Source of the DNA: Candidatus Binatia bacterium
GTDB taxonomy: Bacteria > Desulfobacterota > Binatia > UBA12015
Assembly: GCA_029243485.1 (NCBI GenBank)
Contig: JAQWRY010000073.1
Location: 83,468 to 147,467, forward strand
Direction: 5' to 3'
DNA: 64,000 nt
Shown here: positions 35,866-44,968 of the stretch, in pieces
Numbering within the stretch: the first letter of the stretch is position 1
Layout: each line of letters begins with the position of its first letter
Position numbers and translations under genes: made by a program
Notes under the pieces: generated by a model
Databases searched by the model: none
Seen by the model: the letters and a program-made list of their open reading frames with translations, nothing else
Told to the model about the DNA's origin: nothing

Positions 35866-37068
35866 GTGGTTGATGACGATCGACGGGGGCTGTGGCTCCT
35901 CTTCTTCTGCTTGGTCTGTGTGGGCATCGGGCAGGCGATGTTGTTCGTCATTCTGCCGCCTGCGGCGCGAGAGATCGGCCTGTCCCCCTTCCAGGTCTCG
36001 ATGATCTTCGCGACCTCGGCGTCGGTCTGGGTCTTCATGAGCCCGATGTGGGGGCGGCGGAGCGACGTCATCGGGAGGCGGCCGGTCTTGTTGATCGGGC
36101 TCCTGGGCTTCGCGGCCTCGATGATCTTGCTCGCGACCACGATCGGCTTGTCGCTCGACGGGTACTTCACGCCCATGGTGGCCTTCGGCCTGATGGTCGC
36201 GTCGCGTTGCGTCTTTGCGGTCTTCGGGTCCGGCACACCTCCTGCCTCGCAGGCCTACGTCGCTGACCGCACGAGCCGGGAAGAGCGGACGCGCGGCGTG
36301 GCCCTCATCAATGCGGCGTTTGGTACCGGTCAAACACTGGGCCCGGCGGTGGGCGCGGGGCTGGCGACCTTCGGACTGCTCGCCCCTCTGTATCTCTCCG
36401 CGGGGCTCGCCATCTTCAGCGCGGTGGTGATCTGGCTGTTCCTGCCGGAGAAGGAGAAGCCCGTCGTCGTGGTGCCGAAGGATGGCAAGAAGCTGCGGTT
36501 CACCGACGCGCGAATCGTACCGTTCGTCGTCATCGCCATCTGCATGCAGGCGGTACGCGCGACGACGACGATCACGCTTGCGTTCTTTCTGCAGGACATG
36601 CTCGCGTTGTCGCCGACGCGAACGATGGAACTCGCCGGAATCGGTTTCATGATCCTCGCGATCGCGGGTCTCGGCGCGCAGCTGGGGCTCGTGCAGAGGC
36701 TTCGGATCCGGCCGGCGACGCTGATTCAGACGGGTCTTGGCTCCGGGGTGCTCGCCTTCGGTTTGTTCAATCTCGAACTCGGGTTCGCCGGGTATGCGGT
36801 CGCGCTCGCGTTCCTGGGGATGGGCCTCGGTCTGGTGCGACCGGGCAACGCGGCGGGTGCGTCTCTGTCGGTCGCGCCGGAAGAGCAGGGTGCGGTCGCG
36901 GGTATCACGAGCGCCATCGGCGTCGTGGGCAACATCTTCGGGCCGCTCCTGGGCACTGCGCTCTACGAGTGGTCCCCGCGAGGTCCGTATCTGTTGAACG
37001 GAGTGCTGATGGCCGCTGCGCTCGTGTTCAGTCTCACGCATCCGGGGTTGCGAAGGGCGCGGGCGTAG
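35866..37068 (+). CDS. MFS transporter
   Basis: The 400-residue integral membrane protein has about twelve transmembrane helices and the MFS loop motif GRRSDVIGRRPVLLIG between helices 2 and 3. Further elements are RTSREERTRGVALINAAFG and PEEQGAVAGITSAIG, as in TetA/multidrug-type DHA1 exporters. Start GTG 35866. The substrate is unknown. The stop is 5 bases before the polB start, so the two may be coupled. Confidence 0.88.
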   Translation: MVDDDRRGLWLLFFCLVCVGIGQAMLFVILPPAAREIGLSPFQVSMIFATSASVWVFMSPMWGRRSDVIGRRPVLLIGLLGFAASMILLATTIGLSLDGYFTPMVAFGLMVASRCVFAVFGSGTPPASQAYVADRTSREERTRGVALINAAFGTGQTLGPAVGAGLATFGLLAPLYLSAGLAIFSAVVIWLFLPEKEKPVVVVPKDGKKLRFTDARIVPFVVIAICMQAVRATTTITLAFFLQDMLALSPTRTMELAGIGFMILAIAGLGAQLGLVQRLRIRPATLIQTGLGSGVLAFGLFNLELGFAGYAVALAFLGMGLGLVRPGNAAGASLSVAPEEQGAVAGITSAIGVVGNIFGPLLGTALYEWSPRGPYLLNGVLMAAALVFSLTHPGLRRARA

Positions 37069-37073
37069 GGCCG

Positions 37074-39392
37074 ATGCGGGGACTCATCCTGCAGCCGACG
37101 TATCGCGTGCGTGGCTCTGGGCCGGTCGTGCAGCTGTACGGCCGCCTGGAGGAGGGGCCAGGCTTCCTGGTCGAGGATGATCGCTTTCGTCCGTATCTGT
37201 TCGTGCACACGCGGGACATCGATGCGGTGCCGAGGTCGGATGGCGTTTCGATCGAGATCACCGGCGGGGTGGACTTGATGGGCGAGGCGGTCGCACGCGT
37301 TGCGCTCGAGAAGCCCGCGGACGTTCCGGCGATGCGTGATCGGCTGAGACGCGCCGGGGCGCGGGCGCTCGAGGCGGACCTGAGGTTCCCCTACCGATAC
37401 CTGATCGACCACGGGCTGCGCGCCGGCGTCGAGATCGTCGGCGAGTCGCGCCCTGCCGAAGGAACAGATTCGGGCCTGCTCGTTTTCACCAATCCTACGC
37501 TGCGGCCGAGTGACGTCCGGCCGGCGCTCCGAGTTTTGTCGATCGACATCGAGACGCCCAAGGATGCGAGCGCGGTCTGGTCGGTTGCGCTGGCGGGCTG
37601 TGACTCAGAAGAGGTGCACCTCGTCGCGCCCGATCCGGTTGCGGGCGCCGTGTCGCACGAAGACGAGGCGACGTTGCTCGCGGCCGTCGCGAGGCGGATC
37701 CGCGCACTCGATCCGGACGTGATCACCGGCTGGAACGTCGTCGACTTCGACCTGACGGTGCTCGCCGCCCGTTGTCGCGCCACGGGAGTCTTGGAGGCTT
37801 TCGGTCGCGTTCCCGGCGACATGCGATTCGAGAGCGACCGGGGCTTCACCCGTCAGGGCCGCGCCGAGATCCCGGGTCGTGTGGTGCTCGACGGCATCGG
37901 AATCGTTCGGGATGCACTTCGGCTGCCGGACTACCGATTGGAGACCGTGGCCCAATCCGTTCTCGGTCGCGGGAAGCAGATCGATCACGAGGCGCCCGAC
38001 GCCGCGGCGGAGATTGCCCGGTTGTATCGCGAGGATCGACCTGCGCTCGTCGCCTACAATCTGGAGGATGCTCGACTGGTTCTGGAGATCCTGGAGAAGG
38101 AGGGCCTACTGGACCTCACTCTCGAGCGGAGTCTCCTGTCCGGTATGCCGTTCGATCGCGTCGGGGCCAGCGTGGCGTCGTTCGATCGGCTCTATCTTCC
38201 GGAGCTGCGCAAGCGGGGCGCGGTGGCGGGGAGTGTGGCTGACGTGCGGGGCGGCGGGCCAATTGCGGGCGGTGCGGTACTCTCTTCGACTCCGGGCTTG
38301 TTCCGGAACGTTGCGGTCCTGGATTTCAAGAGCCTGTATCCGAGCCTGATCCGCACCTTCCAACTCGATCCGCTCGCGCACGCGCGTGCGGCCCGCGAGG
38401 GAATGGACGATCCGATCATCGCCCCGAACGGGGCACGCTTTGCCCGCGGCGACGCGATTCTTCCGGGCCTTCTCGATCAGTTTCTGGCCAGCCGCGAGGA
38501 GGCGAAGCAGCGCGGCGCGCGACACGCGGACCAGGCGATCAAGATCATGATGAACGCGTTCTTCGGGGTGCTCGCGTCGCCGGGGTGTCGGTTTTTTGAT
38601 CCAGACATCGCGAACGCAATTACGGGCTTCGGTCAGCAGACGCTCGGTTGGACTCGCGACATCCTCGAAGCAGAGGGTTTGCGTGTGCTCTACGGCGACA
38701 CGGACTCGGTTTTCGTTGAGTTGCGGGCGGTTCAGTCTGGCGAGGCAGCACGGGAGGAGGCCGAGGCGGTGCGAAGCCGGGTGCAGGAGCGCATCTCGGT
38801 GCGGATCGCGGAGGAGTACCGCGTGGAACCGCGGCTGCTGCTCGAGTTGGAGTACGTGCTCGATCGGTTCTTCCTGCCTCGGGTACGCGGCGGCCGCGGC
38901 GGAAGTAAGAAGCGATATGCGGGCTGGCGAGACGAGAACCTGTTGATCGTCGGACTCGAGTCGGTGCGGCGGGATTGGCCGGCGGTCTCGGGGCGCCTTC
39001 AGCGAGGCATCCTAGAGCGTGTCTTCACGGACCGTGAGGTCTTGCCGTTCGTGAAGGAAGTCGTCGAGAGGGTTCGCGCGGGCGAGTTGGACGAGGAACT
39101 CGTGTACGTGAAGCGCATCCGGAAGGGCGACGTGTCGAGCTACACGCGGACGACGCCACCGCACGTTCAGGCGGCGCGCAAGGTGCCGGACTTCCGGGGT
39201 GGGATCATCCGCTACGTCGTGACGCGCGACGGGCCGGAGCCGGTGCTCCCGGGGCGCCCGCTCCCGGAGGGCATCGACCACGCGCACGCCGAGGAGAAGT
39301 TGCTGCGACCGATCGCCGACGCGATCCTGCCGGAGGTGGGTTCGAGCTTCGACGAGGCCGTTGGGAATCCGCGGCAGCTCAGTCTTCTGTAG
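37074..39392 (+). CDS. polB: Family B DNA polymerase (DNA polymerase II type)
   Basis: The 772-residue polymerase has a 3'-5' exonuclease domain (VLSIDIETPKD, TGWNVVDFDL, VAYNLEDARL) and the polymerase motifs DFKSLYPSLIR (A), QAIKIMMNAFFGVLASPGC (B) and VLYGDTDSVFVEL (C). The protein ends RQLSLL, a match to the QL-x-L-F type beta-clamp-binding peptide. This is the bacterial Pol II group, which restarts stalled forks and bypasses damage. ATG 37074 is chosen over a longer frame starting in the MFS gene. Confidence 0.95.
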   Translation: MRGLILQPTYRVRGSGPVVQLYGRLEEGPGFLVEDDRFRPYLFVHTRDIDAVPRSDGVSIEITGGVDLMGEAVARVALEKPADVPAMRDRLRRAGARALEADLRFPYRYLIDHGLRAGVEIVGESRPAEGTDSGLLVFTNPTLRPSDVRPALRVLSIDIETPKDASAVWSVALAGCDSEEVHLVAPDPVAGAVSHEDEATLLAAVARRIRALDPDVITGWNVVDFDLTVLAARCRATGVLEAFGRVPGDMRFESDRGFTRQGRAEIPGRVVLDGIGIVRDALRLPDYRLETVAQSVLGRGKQIDHEAPDAAAEIARLYREDRPALVAYNLEDARLVLEILEKEGLLDLTLERSLLSGMPFDRVGASVASFDRLYLPELRKRGAVAGSVADVRGGGPIAGGAVLSSTPGLFRNVAVLDFKSLYPSLIRTFQLDPLAHARAAREGMDDPIIAPNGARFARGDAILPGLLDQFLASREEAKQRGARHADQAIKIMMNAFFGVLASPGCRFFDPDIANAITGFGQQTLGWTRDILEAEGLRVLYGDTDSVFVELRAVQSGEAAREEAEAVRSRVQERISVRIAEEYRVEPRLLLELEYVLDRFFLPRVRGGRGGSKKRYAGWRDENLLIVGLESVRRDWPAVSGRLQRGILERVFTDREVLPFVKEVVERVRAGELDEELVYVKRIRKGDVSSYTRTTPPHVQAARKVPDFRGGIIRYVVTRDGPEPVLPGRPLPEGIDHAHAEEKLLRPIADAILPEVGSSFDEAVGNPRQLSLL

Positions 39393-39410
39393 GGGTGCGC
39401 CCGGCCGCAG

Positions 39411-41318
39411 TCAGAAGAGCTCGCCCTGCGGCGGGCCGCCTTCGCGAGTCGTGGGAGGCGGGGTGGCTTTGGGGACGGGCGGTTGCGGGAAGTCCTTTAC
39501 GCCCAGGGCTTCCGCCAACCCCGAAGTCCTCGGGAGCTGTTTGAACATGCCTTCCGCGAACCGCTGGGGGTCGCCGAGGATGTCCAGCTTCGATCGTGCG
39601 CGCGTCGCGCCGGTGTAGAGGAGTTCGCGGCTGACGAGCCGGGAGTCCGCGTCGGGGAGAGCGAGGAGCACGTGCTCGAACTCGGAGCCCTGGCTCTTGT
39701 GAACCGTCAGAGCGTAAGCCGTCTCGGCGTGCGACAATCGTCCCGGAGGAAGGTCGCGCAACTCCCCCGACGTTCCTTCGAAGTAGACGCGCAGTTTCCC
39801 GTCGTCTCGGCGGAGCGCGACGCCGATGTCTCCGTTCCACAGTCGCTGCGCGTAGTCGTTGCGCGTGACGAGCACAGGTCGCCCTTCGTACCAGGTCTGG
39901 CCGGCCGCGATGCGACGTCGTCGTCGAAAATGCGCTTCGATCCGCGCGTTCCAGCTGGTGACGCCGCTTGGGCCATCGCGGAGGACACACAATACGCGGA
40001 AGCGGTTGAAGCTCGTGAGTACGTCGGCCGGCGCGGCGTGCTTTCGGATCGCATCGAGGAACGGAGCGAACCCGTCGGTTACGCGGGTGGCGACCGCCGG
40101 GCCCAAGTCGGTCGGCGCGGAGGCCTCGGTAGGGATCCAGGAGATGTCGGCGGGTGGATGCTCGACGAGCTGTGTGAGTGCGGCGCCATCGCCGGCGCGG
40201 ATGGCAGACGCGAGGGTGCCGATGCCCGAGGCTTCATCGAAGCGGAACGAATGGCGCAGGAGCGTGATCGAGCCGGAGAGCGCGGTGGCCTGATCGCTCG
40301 CCGGGCTCGGTGCGTGTCCCGTGACGCGTTCGATCTCAGATCGTAGCTCCGGAGGCGGGGCGGGGGAGGCCGCGCACAGTTCGCCGAAGACCGATCCGAC
40401 GCCGACCGGGGGCAGCTGATCTTTGTCGCCGATCAACACCAACCTGGCCGCCTTCGGAAGCGCATCGACGACCTTAGCCATCATGGCGAGGTCGACCATG
40501 GAAGTTTCGTCGATGATCAGAGCGTCGAGCGGAAGGGGCTGCTCGGCGTTATGCCGCAAGCGTGTGGCGTTGGGGCTTCCGCCGAGGAGCCGATGAAGGG
40601 TGGCCGGCTCGTCGCGCATGATGCGGTCGATCGTGCCGTCGGAGTCGAGCGAACCGCGGTACTCCCGGAGCTGCTCCTTCAGCCGTCCCGCGGCCTTGCC
40701 CGTGGGTGCGGCGAGCCGCACGCGCAGGGGGCGATCGGGCTGCGACTGGGAGGCGAGCAGTCGCAGAATGCAGGCGACGATCGTGGTCTTGCCGGTTCCG
40801 GCACCGCCCGAGATCACCGCGAGCCCGCGGAGGATGGCGGTGACGGCGGCCACGCGTTGGCCCTCGGAGAGCTGTTCGCGGACGGGCAGGCCGTTCCAGG
40901 TATTGGTGAGCGTGTCTAGATCGATGCCCTCGGGCCGAGTCGCCGCGCGGCGCTCGAGGTCGTGCGCCACCTTATCTTCGTACTCCCAGTAGCGGTGGAG
41001 ATAGAGCCGGCCGGCGTCGGTCAAGACGAGCGGTCGATTCTCACCCGGGGCGCCCACGGATCCGCTCGCGCGGAGCGCAGTCATCCAGTCGGGTAACGAT
41101 GGGGCGAGAGCCTCGGCCGGTGCCGCGTTGTCCGGCCAAGGACGGCCCGCGTACTCTCGTAGGTCGAGGCACGCGCCTCCCTCGAGGGTCTGCTGGCTCG
41201 CGAGCGCCGCTCCGAGCCAGACTTCCCGCGGATCGTCGCCGGTGCGTTCAGCCAGGAAGTCGGCAAAGCGACGCGGTAGCTCGTCGAGGAACGATGGAGT
41301 GAACGTCGCGGCCGTCAT
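39411..41318 (-). CDS. recD: Exodeoxyribonuclease V alpha subunit RecD
   Basis: The 635-residue helicase from ATG 41318 has Walker A ISGGAGTGKTTIVACILRLL, APTGKAAGRL, the Walker B IIDETSMVDLAM, GDKDQLPPVG, and the late motifs LTVHKSQGSEF and YTGATRAR. RecD is the fast 5'-3' motor of RecBCD. Its first codon overlaps the recB stop (ATGA). It converges on polB with an 18-base gap. Confidence 0.95.
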   Translation of the reverse strand: MTAATFTPSFLDELPRRFADFLAERTGDDPREVWLGAALASQQTLEGGACLDLREYAGRPWPDNAAPAEALAPSLPDWMTALRASGSVGAPGENRPLVLTDAGRLYLHRYWEYEDKVAHDLERRAATRPEGIDLDTLTNTWNGLPVREQLSEGQRVAAVTAILRGLAVISGGAGTGKTTIVACILRLLASQSQPDRPLRVRLAAPTGKAAGRLKEQLREYRGSLDSDGTIDRIMRDEPATLHRLLGGSPNATRLRHNAEQPLPLDALIIDETSMVDLAMMAKVVDALPKAARLVLIGDKDQLPPVGVGSVFGELCAASPAPPPELRSEIERVTGHAPSPASDQATALSGSITLLRHSFRFDEASGIGTLASAIRAGDGAALTQLVEHPPADISWIPTEASAPTDLGPAVATRVTDGFAPFLDAIRKHAAPADVLTSFNRFRVLCVLRDGPSGVTSWNARIEAHFRRRRRIAAGQTWYEGRPVLVTRNDYAQRLWNGDIGVALRRDDGKLRVYFEGTSGELRDLPPGRLSHAETAYALTVHKSQGSEFEHVLLALPDADSRLVSRELLYTGATRARSKLDILGDPQRFAEGMFKQLPRTSGLAEALGVKDFPQPPVPKATPPPTTREGGPPQGELF

Positions 41319-44300
41319 GCGTTGCCTCCGGCGCCGGCGGCGTGGCCCCGTCCGATGCGTTCGTCGAGCTCCTCGATGAGTGCGCGTGGTGGGCAATCGA
41401 AGAAGATGCCGGAGGTCGAACCACGCTTGGGCTGCATGCCGCGAAGGAAGAGATAGTACGACCCGCCCATGTGATGATCGTAATCGTATTTTGGGATGCG
41501 AAGTCGGAGCAGGCGGTGCAGCGCAAGGGTATAGGTGACGTACTGCAGCGTGTAGAGCTCGTGGCGAACGACGGCCTCGAGTGCCTTGGGCCGATACGCC
41601 TCGAAGCTGCCGCCCAGCCAATTGGATTTGTAGTCGGCAAGGTAGTACATGCCGCCGGATTCGAAGACGAGATCGATGTATCCCTTCACGTAGCCGTCGA
41701 CGAGCGGACGAGGAAGCTCGTCTTCGGGGCCGCGGTCGGGCACGCCGGGATAGCCGTGCGTTTCGAGCAGCTCGTTCAGACCCTCGAGCGTGAGCTGGCC
41801 AGCCGGGTAGTGGAACTCGACCTCGTTCAAGCGCTGTGCCATCGAAACGTCGCCGAGGCGGACGGCGCCGCCGTCATCGAGCGGCGTGTCGAGGACGTCT
41901 CTCATCATCTGCTGGATCGTTGGGACCCAGAACGATGGGAAGCCGTACTCGTCGAGCGTGCTCGCGACGAGCGTGCGCAGGCGGTCGGGATCAGCGTCGG
42001 TGAAGTCCCACTTCTCGAAGAGCTGGTGCAGACAAACCCCGGCGCGCGCGCCCTTGGGGAAGCCGAAGAGATCGCGGCCGGTTTCGGCTTCTTGTGTAGG
42101 GGCCGTCGCGCGGCCGTCTCGGTCCGCGAAGTCGACGCTTCGTCCGCCTCGGAGGGCAGAGAAGCTCGTGATGCGCCACCGGTTCTCTACGTTTCGAGAG
42201 ATGGTCCTCGCGCGGAGCGGCCCGGTGGCCCCGATCGCAGGAAGAGAGATCGGCTCGGGTGCCTCGTCTGTCGGGCGAGCGAGAGATTGCACCGCAAGTG
42301 CGCCGCCGGAGTCGTCCGCGACTTTCGCGAGTGCCGCGAGGAGCTCGTCATCGCCTAGATCCTGGTAGGGGAGGGAGAGTGGGTCCGCTCCAGAGCCGCC
42401 GCGCTCGGTCTCCCGATGGAGCAGCCAAGCGAGAGCGGATCGCTTCTCGGACTTCACCGCGCCCCAGCCGAACGTGCAGTGGTGCCTGGCTCGCGTCAGC
42501 GCAACGTACAGGAGACGCAGGTCCTCAGCGAGCTCTTCTCTCTCGGCGATCCGTTCGTACTCTTCCTTGTCGGGGCTGCCGAAATCGATCAGCGGGCGCC
42601 CGCCCTCCGTCCCCGGCTTGTGGAACGTGACGAACGGAGGATTGCGATCGCTCTTGCTCGACGTCCAAGCGAAGGGCACGAAGACGATCGGGTACTCGAG
42701 GCCCTTGGAATTGTGCAGCGTGCTGATCTGCACGAGGTTCTCGTCGCTTTCGAGTCGGAGTAGGTGTTCGAACGGGGAGGCACCGTTGCTTCCGCTCACA
42801 CTGCGGCGGGTCGCGAGCCACTGGAGGAGCTTCTCGGCGCCGCTGTGCTTCGTTGTGGCTTCGCTGGTCAGCAGCTCGCCGATCTGAAGCAGGTTCGTGA
42901 GCCTTCGTTCGCCGTCGGGGCCGTCGAGTAGCCGCTCTGCGATTTTTCGGCTGCGCAGAAGCCGTCGGAACATCTGGCCGAATCCGTCCGCCAACCAGAC
43001 CCTGCGGTACTCGTGGAAGCTCGCCGTCTCGTCGTCCCACCCTTGTTCGCTCTCCGAGAGCTGAACGAGTTGCTCGGCTGTCACGCCGAGTAAGGTCGTC
43101 GAGAGCGCACCGCGAACGAGCCTCTCGTCCGTGGGTTCCGCGATGCCGGCGAGGATGCGTTCCATCTCCTCGGCCTCGGTCGAGCCGAACACGCTGTGCT
43201 GTGACAATTCGACGGCCGCGATGCCGCGCGCGGACAGCGCTCGGCGAACTCGAAGGCCCTGCGAGTGGCTACGCACCAGGACGGCAATGTGGCCGCCGTG
43301 GATCGGAACGCCCGGGCCGCCCTTGGCTGGAATCTCCGTGCCGCTTTGGAGGAGTCGCGCGATTTCGTCGGCGGTTGCTTCCGCGAGCCACTCCAGGGCG
43401 TCCGAAGATCCCAACTTGGCATCCTCCCCGCGGGGCAGAAACCACGCGCGGACCGGAGGGAGCCCCGTGGACTTCCGAAACTCAGCCGCGACCTCTCCGT
43501 AGGCGGGGCGAGCCGATTGGAACGGAATGTCGGCCAGGACGAAGGGGTCGTCGTTCGCGCGGAAGATCGCGTTCACGCCTTCCACCACGCCGGCGTCGCT
43601 TCGGTAGTTCTCGTCTAGCGTGTAGCGGTCCCGCGCATCACGCCTTGCTTCGAGGTACGCGAAGACGTCGGCGCCGCGGAAGGCGTAGATGGCCTGCTTG
43701 GGGTCTCCGACGAGGAATACGGGAGCTTCGCTGTCGCGGTAGATCTGGTTGAAGATGGAGTACTGCAGCGGGTCCGTATCCTGAAATTCGTCGATCAGCG
43801 CGGCGCCGTAACGTTCCCGCAACGTCTCGGCGAGGGCTGCACCCGTAGCCTCGGACCGCAGTGCGTCGTCGAGGTCGATCAGTAGATCGTCGAACCACCG
43901 CACGCGACGCTCTTCCTTCCGTCGCCGAAGCTCGTCCGAGCAGAACTGCAGGAGGTCCGCGCGCATCTTGCAGAGGCGGGCGAAGTAGTTCGGCTGGAGG
44001 CCGGCCTGCACCCGGAGGATCTCGCCGCAGGTCTCGAAGAAGGGATGGGTCGGCGTCTCTTTGTTCTTGTTCGTGCCTTCTCGAAGACCGTCCGGCGTGA
44101 ACTTGTGGAACATCTTGAACAGTTTGATCGACGGTGTCGTTCCGGCGAGCATGAGGTCCATCTCGTCGCCCCAGTTTTGGATGCTGGAGGCTTTGTACTT
44201 CGAGCGCGAGAGCCCCGGTGCCTGCAGGAGCTGGAGAACTGTGGGGCGCTTCGCCGCCCACTCGGTCCGTGCCCGTTCGAAGAGCCGGGCGTATTGCGCC

Positions 44301-44968
44301 TCGTCGCCAACGACGTCCGGCACGTCGGGGACCAGGACTTCCGCGAATGGTCGGCCGACGAGGCTGGCGATCTCGCTTCGAAGCTTGCTCGGGTCGAGCC
44401 CCGCGTCCAGCACGTACCGCACCCAGAGGGGCGAGCCCTGGTAGGTTTCGCGCCGCCAGAAGTCTTCAACGCATTCTGCCAGTAGCTCGTTCTGATCGCC
44501 GAGCATCTCGGACGCGAGAGGCGCGCCGCTCTCGAACGCGCTCTCCGCGAGCACGCGCTGGCAGAAGCCGTGGATCGTGAAGATCGCTGCCTCGTCGAAC
44601 GTGCGGAGGGCATTGCCGAGCCGTCGGTAGGCGCGTTCCGTGTTGGAGGAACGCTCGACGAGCTCTCCGACCAGATTGCGGGGCGGCTTGTATTCTTCCC
44701 CTTTTGCGTCCTGCGCGTTCTTCTCGGCGAACGCTTCGAGTGCCTCCTGGATGCCGGTGCGGATCCGGGTCCGCAGCTCGGACGTCGCAGCCACCGTGTA
44801 CGTGACGACCAGGATGCGTTCGGGTGTCAGGTCGGTTTCGAGGAGGAGCCGTAGGTAGAGGCCGGTGATGTTGTACGTCTTGCCCGTGCCGGCGCTGGCC
44901 TCGACGGCGTGGATGCCGGGCAGAGAGACGTCGAGGACCTTCAGCGGTTGGTGGTCTGCCGTGCTCAC
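41315..44968 (-). CDS. recB: Exodeoxyribonuclease V beta subunit RecB
   Basis: From GTG 44968 the 1217-residue UvrD-type helicase/nuclease has Walker A VEASAGTGKTYNITGLYL, motif II LIDEFQDTDPLQYSIFNQI, GDPKQAIYAFRGAD, STLHNSKGLEYPIV and ALTRARHHC. The C-terminal nuclease domain carries GYIDLVFESGGMYYLADYKS, the D...D-x-K active site. RecB unwinds and cuts double-strand ends. The start lies inside the recC stop (GTGA). Confidence 0.95.
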   Translation of the reverse strand: MSTADHQPLKVLDVSLPGIHAVEASAGTGKTYNITGLYLRLLLETDLTPERILVVTYTVAATSELRTRIRTGIQEALEAFAEKNAQDAKGEEYKPPRNLVGELVERSSNTERAYRRLGNALRTFDEAAIFTIHGFCQRVLAESAFESGAPLASEMLGDQNELLAECVEDFWRRETYQGSPLWVRYVLDAGLDPSKLRSEIASLVGRPFAEVLVPDVPDVVGDEAQYARLFERARTEWAAKRPTVLQLLQAPGLSRSKYKASSIQNWGDEMDLMLAGTTPSIKLFKMFHKFTPDGLREGTNKNKETPTHPFFETCGEILRVQAGLQPNYFARLCKMRADLLQFCSDELRRRKEERRVRWFDDLLIDLDDALRSEATGAALAETLRERYGAALIDEFQDTDPLQYSIFNQIYRDSEAPVFLVGDPKQAIYAFRGADVFAYLEARRDARDRYTLDENYRSDAGVVEGVNAIFRANDDPFVLADIPFQSARPAYGEVAAEFRKSTGLPPVRAWFLPRGEDAKLGSSDALEWLAEATADEIARLLQSGTEIPAKGGPGVPIHGGHIAVLVRSHSQGLRVRRALSARGIAAVELSQHSVFGSTEAEEMERILAGIAEPTDERLVRGALSTTLLGVTAEQLVQLSESEQGWDDETASFHEYRRVWLADGFGQMFRRLLRSRKIAERLLDGPDGERRLTNLLQIGELLTSEATTKHSGAEKLLQWLATRRSVSGSNGASPFEHLLRLESDENLVQISTLHNSKGLEYPIVFVPFAWTSSKSDRNPPFVTFHKPGTEGGRPLIDFGSPDKEEYERIAEREELAEDLRLLYVALTRARHHCTFGWGAVKSEKRSALAWLLHRETERGGSGADPLSLPYQDLGDDELLAALAKVADDSGGALAVQSLARPTDEAPEPISLPAIGATGPLRARTISRNVENRWRITSFSALRGGRSVDFADRDGRATAPTQEAETGRDLFGFPKGARAGVCLHQLFEKWDFTDADPDRLRTLVASTLDEYGFPSFWVPTIQQMMRDVLDTPLDDGGAVRLGDVSMAQRLNEVEFHYPAGQLTLEGLNELLETHGYPGVPDRGPEDELPRPLVDGYVKGYIDLVFESGGMYYLADYKSNWLGGSFEAYRPKALEAVVRHELYTLQYVTYTLALHRLLRLRIPKYDYDHHMGGSYYLFLRGMQPKRGSTSGIFFDCPPRALIEELDERIGRGHAAGAGGNA

